From: Deltaproteobacteria bacterium
GTDB taxonomy: Bacteria > Desulfobacterota > Desulfobacteria > Desulfobacterales > ETH-SRB1
Reading direction: 5' to 3'
Assembly: GCA_030627475.1 (NCBI GenBank)
Contig: DAOURZ010000032.1
Location: 1-9,531, forward strand
Length of the DNA stretch: 9,531 nt
Shown: positions 1-4,899 of the stretch, piece by piece
Numbering within the stretch: position 1 is the stretch's first letter
Layout of the letters: every line of letters begins with the position of its first letter
Position numbers and translations under genes: made by a program
The notes under the pieces: model-generated
The model's database searches: none
What the model saw: the letters and a program-made list of their open reading frames with translations, nothing else
Told to the model about the DNA's origin: nothing

Positions 1-1
1 A

Positions 2-211
2 GCGATGCAGGCATTTGAAAAAGCGGCAAAACAGATATCTGATCCCGGACAGGCGTGGTTGATGACAGGATATGCCGCCTGGAATTCAAACGATTTGAGC
101 AAGGCGCGGCAGGCATTTACAAAAGCACTGAAGTACCTGAAACAAAAAGATAAGGCAAGGGAATCCTTACTCCGTGTGGAAAGGATAATGGTCAATATCG
201 ACAACTCATAA
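2..211 (+). CDS. TPR-repeat protein, C-terminal end (partial, cut by left edge)
   Basis: The reading frame is open from base 2 to a TAA at 209-211. The first ATG at 5 is probably internal, because the frame has no stop before it. The visible part is about 69 residues. Its middle (WLMTGYAAWNSNDLSKARQA, continuing FTKAL) fits the tetratricopeptide pattern: Gly and Tyr in helix A, then Ala, Phe and Ala in helix B. A lysine-rich helical tail ends the protein. TPR repeats are protein-interaction scaffolds. The partner and full domain content lie outside the window, so no function is assigned. The gene converges on the minus-strand guaA, with 126 bp between the two stop codons. Confidence 0.7.
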   Translation, partial: AMQAFEKAAKQISDPGQAWLMTGYAAWNSNDLSKARQAFTKALKYLKQKDKARESLLRVERIMVNIDNS

Positions 212-215
212 CAGT

Positions 216-232
216 TATTTCGTCCACGTTCC
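216..232. repeat. 17-bp direct repeat, copy 1
   Basis: TATTTCGTCCACGTTCC is found here and again, identically and in the same orientation, at 2619-2635. This copy starts 5 bp past the TPR stop codon. The two copies bracket the guaA and GAF-ANTAR genes. The sequence is not part of any recognised gene. It could be the end of a dispersed repeat, an insertion footprint or a shared relic. Confidence 0.6.
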
Positions 233-244
233 CAAGCATTATTG

Positions 245-337
245 TCATGCCACTTTGTTAGCCAAAGTTTTCAGTTCCGCTATCATATCTTCCGGAAATC
301 GGATAGAAATTGATTTCAGTTTCCAAACTACCGAATA
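245..337 (-). pseudogene. Ribbon-helix-helix (CopG-like) antitoxin fragment, in frame after the guaA stop
   Basis: Reading on past the guaA TAA (338-340) in the same frame gives 30 sense codons before a TGA at 245-247. They include KSISIRFPEDMIAELKTLAN. This matches the start of small ribbon-helix-helix antitoxins: a beta strand of alternating polar and hydrophobic residues, then Pro-Glu-Asp opening helix A. There is no ATG, GTG or TTG codon to start it as a gene. The second helix expected in the family is missing, so it is half a domain. I infer a relic of a toxin-antitoxin gene, or of a gene once fused or adjacent here, not a working gene. A chance resemblance over 30 residues cannot be excluded. 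Confidence 0.45.
252..271 (+). terminator. Weak hairpin with short T run after the TPR gene
   Basis: ACTTTG (252-257) and CAAAGT (263-268) are perfect 6-bp inverted arms around a 5-nt loop, followed by a run of four T. It lies 40 bp past the TPR stop codon in the right orientation for a + strand terminator. The stem is short and AT-rich and overlaps the RHH-like relic on the other strand, so this is only a tentative call. Confidence 0.25.
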
Positions 338-1867
338 TTATTCCCACTCAATGGTACTGGGCGGCTTGGAGCTAATGTCATAAACTACACGATTAATGCC
401 TTTTACTTCATTAATAATACGGCTGGATATCTTGCCAAGCAGAGAGTGAGGGAGTCTGGCCCAGTCTGCGGTCATGGCATCCTCGCTGGTCACCGCTCTA
501 ATAGCTGCAATATATTCGTAAGTCCTCCGGTCTCCCATGATCCCCACGCTTTTCAGTGGAAGGAGTACAACAAAGGATTGCCAGAGTTTTTTGTACAGGC
601 CATTCTCCTTAATTTCTTCAAGAAGAATGACATCCGCCTTCCGCAAGATGGAAAGCCTTGCATTGGTGATATCACCAATAATTCGAATGGCCAGACCCGG
701 ACCAGGGAAGGGTTGTCTCCAGACAAGATCTTCCGAAAGTCCGAGCTCTTTTCCGAGAACACGCACTTCATCTTTAAAAAGATGTTTAAGAGGTTCAATG
801 AGTTTGAGCTTCATATTTTTTGGAAGCCCACCCACATTATGGTGAGATTTGATTACTGCGCTGGGACCTCCGTAAGCTGACTTTGACTCAATAATATCCG
901 GATAAAGTGTTCCCTGTGCAAGAAATTCCACACCCTGAAGCTTGCACGCCTCTTTTTCAAAAACCTCTATAAATGTGCGGCCGATAATCTTCCGCTTTTT
1001 TTCAGGATCAACAACTCCCTTTAATTGACTCAGAAACTTCATCTTCGCGCTAACAAATCTTGGATTCATCTTGAAGTGCTTCTTAAAAAGCCACTTGACC
1101 TGCTCTGCTTCACCTTGCCTCAGAAGACCGTTATCAACAAAAATGCAAGTCAATTGCTTATCAATAGCCCGATGGAGAAGAAGCGCCGTTACCGAGGAAT
1201 CAACACCTCCGCTTAAGCCAAGGATCACTCTCTTATCTCCAACGAGAGATGTGATCTCCCTGACAGACTCTTTGATGAAAGATTTCATCGTCCAGGTTTT
1301 TCTGCACCCGCAGGTAGCGAACATAAAGTTCTTCAACATCGTTTTTCCCTTGGGTGTATGAGCAACTTCAGGATGGAATTGTAATCCGTAAAGCTTTTTT
1401 GCAGGATTTTCTATAGCCGCCACCAACGTGCTGGCAGTCGATGCCGTTACTCTAAAACCCCCGGGCAAGCTGCCGACCATGTCTCCATGGCTCATCCAGC
1501 ACTTTGTCTTTTTCTTGATTCCGGAAAAAATACCCGTGTTATCTTTTATTAGGAGTTCAGCAAGGCCGTATTCTCTCTTTTCTGCCCTCTTTACTTCTCC
1601 CCCCAGTGCATCCACCATGTACTGCATACCGTAGCAGATACCGAGAATCGGAATACTCAGGTCAAAAATTTTAATATCCACCCGCGGGCTGTTTTTTTCA
1701 TAAATACTTGCAGGACCTCCGGACAGAATAATCCCCTCAGGTGCCATTGTTTTGATCTCGGCAACGCTGATCCCGGGTGGTTCAATCCGGCAGTAAACAC
1801 AATGCTCACGCACTCGTCTGGCAATAAGTTGATTGTACTGTGAACCAAAGTCAATAATTAAGATCAC
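338..1867 (-). CDS. guaA: GMP synthase (glutamine-hydrolysing)
   Basis: GuaA converts XMP, ATP and glutamine to GMP in the cytoplasm, the last step of guanine nucleotide synthesis. The 509 residues are close to the usual length. The N-terminal class I glutamine amidotransferase has its nucleophile at Cys78 (GICYGMQ) and the other triad residues at His165 and Glu167 (LQFHPEVAH). The ATP-pyrophosphatase domain carries the PP-loop SGGVDSS at 219-225. The dimerisation domain ends in the family signature PPSTIEWE. The start is GTG (1865-1867), because the family N-terminus ILIIDFGSQ begins directly there. An AAAGGAAG Shine-Dalgarno sequence lies 5 nt upstream. The gene follows the GAF-ANTAR gene by 26 nt, so the two are probably co-transcribed. 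No terminator is obvious past its stop, and an RHH-like relic continues in frame there. Confidence 0.97.
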   Translation of the reverse strand: MILIIDFGSQYNQLIARRVREHCVYCRIEPPGISVAEIKTMAPEGIILSGGPASIYEKNSPRVDIKIFDLSIPILGICYGMQYMVDALGGEVKRAEKREYGLAELLIKDNTGIFSGIKKKTKCWMSHGDMVGSLPGGFRVTASTASTLVAAIENPAKKLYGLQFHPEVAHTPKGKTMLKNFMFATCGCRKTWTMKSFIKESVREITSLVGDKRVILGLSGGVDSSVTALLLHRAIDKQLTCIFVDNGLLRQGEAEQVKWLFKKHFKMNPRFVSAKMKFLSQLKGVVDPEKKRKIIGRTFIEVFEKEACKLQGVEFLAQGTLYPDIIESKSAYGGPSAVIKSHHNVGGLPKNMKLKLIEPLKHLFKDEVRVLGKELGLSEDLVWRQPFPGPGLAIRIIGDITNARLSILRKADVILLEEIKENGLYKKLWQSFVVLLPLKSVGIMGDRRTYEYIAAIRAVTSEDAMTADWARLPHSLLGKISSRIINEVKGINRVVYDISSKPPSTIEWE

Positions 1868-1893
1868 GTTTACTTCCTTTCTTCACGCCTTTT

Positions 1894-2595
1894 TTATTCA
1901 AGCTCTGCTGAAATAATAATTGCTTCGGCAACACAGCGCATTGATTTGCGGGTATCCATACTGCGCTTTCGAATCCAGTGATATGCCTCATCTCCGGTTT
2001 TGTTGCGCAGATTCATAAGGACTTCCTTTGCACGTTCTACCAGCTTACGTGTTTCAAGTTCTTCCTGGACGACCCTGGTTTTTACCATAAGTTCCGTATT
2101 AAGTATTGCTACAGCCGCCTGGTTGGCTACAGTAATTATCAGGTTAACTTCCGTTTCGGAAAATTTATAAGGACTTGCTGTGAAACAATTTAATACACCT
2201 ATCACTTTTTTATCCTTGACCTGAAGAGGCACGCTAACCATTGATACGAGACCAAGTTTGTTTGCCATTTCTTTTTCCTTGAATCTCGGTTCATCAAGGA
2301 CATTTTCTATGACTAACGGACATTTATGTGTAGCCACAAAACCGACAACACCTTCATTCATATTTAATGATCTGTCTTTCATATATTCAGGATCAATAGT
2401 TTGAGCAGCTTTCAAACGAATCATTGCGGGATTAACACTTTCGTCCAAAAGCCATAATGAACAGATTTCAACACCGGTTACCCTGGCCGTAACCATCACA
2501 ATCAGTTTAAGAATATCTTCCAGATACAGGTCTGAAGTAATTGCCCTGCTGATATCCATAAGAGCTTTTATATATTTATTTTGAGCTTCAGACAC
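1894..2595 (-). CDS. GAF-ANTAR regulator (predicted RNA-binding antiterminator)
   Basis: This 233-residue protein has two domains. Residues about 14-165 form a GAF small-molecule sensor fold (for example GVVGFVATHKCPLVIENVL and later SVPLQVKDKKVIGVLN). Residues about 177-230 match the ANTAR domain: LETRKLVERAKEVLM, then GDEAYHWIRKRSMD, then VAEAII. The conserved Ala189-Lys190, Leu193-Met194, Glu203-Ala204-Tyr205 and Met213 are present. Ser replaces the usual Ala in the AM pair. ANTAR proteins such as AmiR, NasR and EutV bind paired hexaloop hairpins in nascent RNA and prevent termination. Here the sensor is GAF rather than a receiver, so control by a bound ligand or redox state is likely. The start is GTG (2593-2595), with AGGA 11 nt upstream, a rather long spacing. 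An ATG 7 nt upstream is out of frame. It is the first gene of a unit with guaA. The RNA targets and ligand are unknown. Confidence 0.85.
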   Translation of the reverse strand: MSEAQNKYIKALMDISRAITSDLYLEDILKLIVMVTARVTGVEICSLWLLDESVNPAMIRLKAAQTIDPEYMKDRSLNMNEGVVGFVATHKCPLVIENVLDEPRFKEKEMANKLGLVSMVSVPLQVKDKKVIGVLNCFTASPYKFSETEVNLIITVANQAAVAILNTELMVKTRVVQEELETRKLVERAKEVLMNLRNKTGDEAYHWIRKRSMDTRKSMRCVAEAIIISAELE

Positions 2596-2618
2596 TATCC
2601 ATTACGTCCTTTTTTTTA

Positions 2619-2635
2619 TATTTCGTCCACGTTCC
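2619..2635. repeat. 17-bp direct repeat, copy 2
   Basis: This copy is identical to 216-232 and lies just upstream of the GAF-ANTAR Shine-Dalgarno region. The flanking bases differ between the copies: CAAGC follows copy 1 and TTAGG follows copy 2. The shared unit therefore appears to be only these 17 bases, or two diverged longer repeats sharing a core. Confidence 0.6.
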
Positions 2636-2652
2636 TTAGGGCACCATTGAAC

Positions 2653-2677
2653 TGAAGTGGACCCCAAGTCAAGGACA
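2653..2677. mobile_element. Possible IS3-family terminal inverted repeat relic
   Basis: The 25 bases start TGAAGTGGACCCCAAG and end AAGGACA. This follows the general layout of IS3-type ends: TG at the tip, a GTGGACCCC-like core and an inner GGACA. No transposase gene, second end or target duplication was found in the window, so at most it is a solo end left by an old insertion or deletion. The call rests on remembered family appearance only. Confidence 0.2.
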
Positions 2678-2792
2678 ATTTTCTCCTAAATTAAGATGTG
2701 CTTTTTTTTTGACTATTAAATGAATTACTTTGTCCGGTTTTCCCCCTATCATTTTTCCTAAGTTCTTTCCTTCTGTTTTCAACCTGATCCGG

Positions 2793-2841
2793 AAAACAAA
2801 ACAGCCGAACCACACTAAAGGTGATTCGGCTGCTTTGTTTT
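2793..2841 (-). terminator. Intrinsic terminator of the cytochrome unit (probably bidirectional)
   Basis: Arms of 21 bases (2793-2813 and 2821-2841) pair with only two mismatches around a 7-base loop. The core is CAGCCGAA with TTCGGCTG. The outer part is AAAACAAA with TTTGTTTT, giving a T-rich 3' side on either strand. It lies 85 bp past the stop of the cytochrome gene and well before the GAF-ANTAR gene. It therefore separates the two minus-strand transcription units. Confidence 0.85.
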
Positions 2842-2925
2842 ATTTAAGTGACACTCTAATGATTTTTTATTCTCTACCTGCTATTATGCTTGTGGAAGAG
2901 GTTAGTTAATTATCATTAGTCCTAA

Positions 2926-3837
2926 CTAATTTACAGGTAAATTATGAGCTATACCATGACAATCGCCGCACTTGGTACCTTGCAACATCCTTTTTGAATG
3001 AGGTGTGCCGTGGCATTCGCTGCACAAAGGTATTTTCTTATGTTCTGAATGACAATCCGAACACTTAACATCTGTGTGTTTAGTATAATTATTCTGCAGT
3101 AAGTCATATGCCTGAGTATGGCAGCCTGCACAAACAAGATTTGGAGTCTCCTTCTTGCTATAGGTTATCTTTTTAGGCATATGAACCGGGTGACACCCCA
3201 TACAGGTATTATCGTCCATAGCATACTCCGGACTATGGGAAGACCCGTGGCATTCATTACATTGAGGTATATAGCCATGTTTTACGTGATGACAATCTGC
3301 ACATGCAACCTCTGTTGTATGCCTGCTGACATTATCAGTAATTTGTTTGGTTTCTTTTGTATGACAAGACTTGCAGGCATTATTGCTTAACACTGCGCCA
3401 GGAATAATAAGAGGTGCATGAGGATCTGTATGACATGAAGCACAATCCACGAGTGGAGCGTTTTTTGTACCTTCGCCGTGGAATACTCCGTGACAGGTTT
3501 TACATTTCGGTATAACTGTCTCATATGGACGTTTTTTGGGATTAAACATATGGAATTGGGTATGACAGTCAACACATTCTATCTGATGTTTTCCACCGAC
3601 ATCTTTAATGCGGTCAAATACACCGATATGGCACTGAGCACACTGAGCCGCCGAATGAAGAGGTTGAGGCTGAATATCATATAGTAGCCCACCAATCTTT
3701 TTATCTTCTTTAGTCGAAACAAGCTCGACTTCATCAGGCGTCGGCACTGCACTCTTGTCACATCCAACGGTAACAAGCAATAGTGCTGCAATAGCCATAA
3801 TACCAAAAACTATGGTTCCCTCTTTTACACTCTTCAT
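2926..3837 (-). CDS. Dodecaheme c-type cytochrome, predicted lipoprotein
   Basis: The 303 residues carry twelve CXXCH heme-binding motifs (Cys at 66, 88, 112, 132, 155, 179, 193, 212, 236, 259, 272 and 290), so twelve covalent hemes are expected. A hydrophobic N-terminus ends TVGC, with Cys26 as the likely lipidated residue and Asp27 after it. Asp at +2 favours inner-membrane retention in E. coli; here that is an inference. The motifs fall into three tandem modules of four (66-143, 155-220, 236-299). In each module the third motif follows Ile-Pro and the fourth is followed by a His-rich segment such as CHTDPHAPL or CHPVHMP. The start ATG has a very strong GGAGGTGA site 5 nt upstream, and the stop is TAG. 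The gene lies 39 nt after its paralogue. It is an electron carrier on the outer face of the cytoplasmic membrane, and its partners are not in the window. Confidence 0.92.
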   Translation of the reverse strand: MKSVKEGTIVFGIMAIAALLLVTVGCDKSAVPTPDEVELVSTKEDKKIGGLLYDIQPQPLHSAAQCAQCHIGVFDRIKDVGGKHQIECVDCHTQFHMFNPKKRPYETVIPKCKTCHGVFHGEGTKNAPLVDCASCHTDPHAPLIIPGAVLSNNACKSCHTKETKQITDNVSRHTTEVACADCHHVKHGYIPQCNECHGSSHSPEYAMDDNTCMGCHPVHMPKKITYSKKETPNLVCAGCHTQAYDLLQNNYTKHTDVKCSDCHSEHKKIPLCSECHGTPHSKRMLQGTKCGDCHGIAHNLPVN

Positions 3838-3876
3838 CTACGTCACCTCCATTAATTACTTTCTTTATCAAGACTT

Positions 3877-4662
3877 TTATTTCAAATCATGGGCTATACC
3901 ATGACATTGCCCGCATTCAGGATATTTACTTAACATCTTGGCAGGATGGGGTTCGCCATGGGGTATCTTGCATGAAACACATGTCGGGACTGTCTTGTGA
4001 ACAGCTTTATGACAGTAAACACATGATAAATCCTTATGTTTGGTTGTATTCTTGTTCAACAATGTGTACGCCTCGCCGTGGCAGGCGGCACAGTAATGTG
4101 AAGGTGTTTCCTGATCGTAAGTAATAGCAAGGGGCATATGTACCGGATGGCATGAAAGACAGGCATCTACGTTCATGTCTTCGGTATGTTTTTCATGACA
4201 TTCCATACATTCAGGAATATAACGATGTTTTGTGTGACATTCATTACAGGCCAGGTTTGTATGAGCGCTGGGATTCTCTTTTACTTCAACTCCTTGCTTT
4301 TCATGGCATGTCAGGCATGGAGCAGATATTTCCCCTTCTATATTTAAAGCCAGAGGAGCATGAGTATCCGAATGACATGAGCCGCAATTTTCAAGTTTGT
4401 AATGAGAACTGTCAGTATGGCATACGCTGCAATCAGGAATAGCATTTTTACCCTCAGGCGGATGTTCTGTATGACAATCCAGACATCCAACCTCTGTTTT
4501 ATGCTTATTACCGCTGTCAGCTATTGTAGCCGGTTGTTTCTCATGACATTTAATACAATCGGAATTTGAAAGCGAGAAGCTTTCCTGATTTGCTGCAAAT
4601 GCGCCGGTGCTGTACATAATCAACACCAATAACGAAAATAAAATTCCTGTTTTCTTTCTCAT
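3877..4662 (-). CDS. Multiheme c-type cytochrome, soluble periplasmic paralogue (11 CXXCH plus one CXXCK)
   Basis: This 261-residue protein has a Sec signal peptide (MRKK, hydrophobic core, likely cleavage after Ala23 in AFA) and no lipobox. Eleven CXXCH motifs start at Cys 36, 60, 78, 93, 116, 139, 152, 168, 191, 214 and 250. The expected eleventh position instead reads CVSCKIPH (228-235). All twelve positions line up with the downstream paralogue, including the three four-heme modules and shared stretches CHPVHMP and CHGIAH. The two genes therefore come from one duplication, and each protein from an older triplication of a tetraheme unit. The ATG has GAGG 5 nt upstream. It is first in the unit, behind a candidate promoter and hairpin leader. 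The likely role is periplasmic electron transfer with its lipoprotein partner. The exact pathway is not shown by the sequence. Confidence 0.92.
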   Translation of the reverse strand: MRKKTGILFSLLVLIMYSTGAFAANQESFSLSNSDCIKCHEKQPATIADSGNKHKTEVGCLDCHTEHPPEGKNAIPDCSVCHTDSSHYKLENCGSCHSDTHAPLALNIEGEISAPCLTCHEKQGVEVKENPSAHTNLACNECHTKHRYIPECMECHEKHTEDMNVDACLSCHPVHMPLAITYDQETPSHYCAACHGEAYTLLNKNTTKHKDLSCVYCHKAVHKTVPTCVSCKIPHGEPHPAKMLSKYPECGQCHGIAHDLK

Positions 4663-4779
4663 ATCTTCCTCGTAACCGCAACCTGTTGCTTATCAATAAC
4701 TAAAAGCCCATCCTTACTTAATAAGGTTTTTTCAAAGTAAGTTAAAATGGGAATGATGATGATGCTCAAAATTTACCAA

Positions 4780-4822
4780 GATGCCAAATCAGGATGCCAA
4801 ATAATTAAGAAAATTATTTGGC
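4780..4822 (-). promoter_or_regulatory. Perfect leader hairpin plus repeated TGCCAAAT boxes upstream of the cytochromes
   Basis: GCCAAATAATT (4796-4806) and AATTATTTGGC (4812-4822) are perfect 11-bp inverted arms around a 5-base loop. A 10-bp direct repeat GATGCCAAAT occurs at 4780-4789 and 4793-4802, and the second copy forms part of the left arm. On the minus strand these lie just downstream of the candidate promoter at 4845-4874, so they would be in the 5' leader. They could be a DNA operator with three half sites, or an RNA hairpin whose 5' arm could pair with either AUUUGGC copy. No T run follows on the minus strand, which argues against a plain terminator for lptD. Confidence 0.5.
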
Positions 4823-4844
4823 TGCAGGTATCAAAGTATTGAAT

Positions 4845-4874
4845 ATGCTACCATCACAAATTATCTTATGTCAA
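4845..4874 (-). promoter_or_regulatory. Candidate sigma70-type promoter for the cytochrome unit
   Basis: On the minus strand a perfect -35 TTGACA (4869-4874) is followed after 18 bp by TAGCAT (4845-4850), a 4-of-6 match to the -10 consensus. It lies 25 bp past the lptD stop codon. Transcription would start near 4838, giving a leader of about 175 nt before the first cytochrome gene. Confidence 0.4.
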
Positions 4875-4899
4875 GTTTTTTTTCTTCCATATGGCGGCC

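Larger units (their letters stand above)
2596..2925. other. 330-bp intergenic region between the cytochrome unit and the GAF-ANTAR gene
   Basis: No convincing gene is present. From left to right it holds the GAF-ANTAR ribosome-binding region, repeat copy 2 (2619-2635), an IS3-terminus-like stretch (2653-2677), an AT-rich stretch with a run of nine T near 2702-2710, the cytochrome-unit terminator (2793-2841), and a small 6-bp inverted repeat (2915-2920 with 2925-2930) overlapping the TAG stop of the cytochrome gene. The promoter for the GAF-ANTAR/guaA unit should lie here on the minus strand, between the terminator and 2596. I could not identify a clear -35/-10 pair. Confidence 0.6.

Noticed and set aside
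446..880. A 144-codon open frame on the plus strand within guaA
   Set aside because: It is antisense to the conserved C-terminal half of GMP synthase, has no ribosome-binding site and no recognisable domain.
2926..3806. Several short frames on both strands overlapping the cytochrome gene
   Set aside because: They are shadows of a CXXCH-rich gene whose regular Cys and His codons keep other frames open. None has a ribosome-binding site.
4678..4689. 12-bp palindrome GCAACCTGTTGC just upstream of the first cytochrome start
   Set aside because: The 2-base centre cannot form an RNA loop at full length, and a single short palindrome is not enough to claim an operator.
4712..4732. Hairpin CCTTA/TAAGG followed by six T on the plus strand
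   Set aside because: No plus-strand gene precedes it, the stem is only 5 bp, and on the transcribed minus strand the T run is on the wrong side for a terminator.
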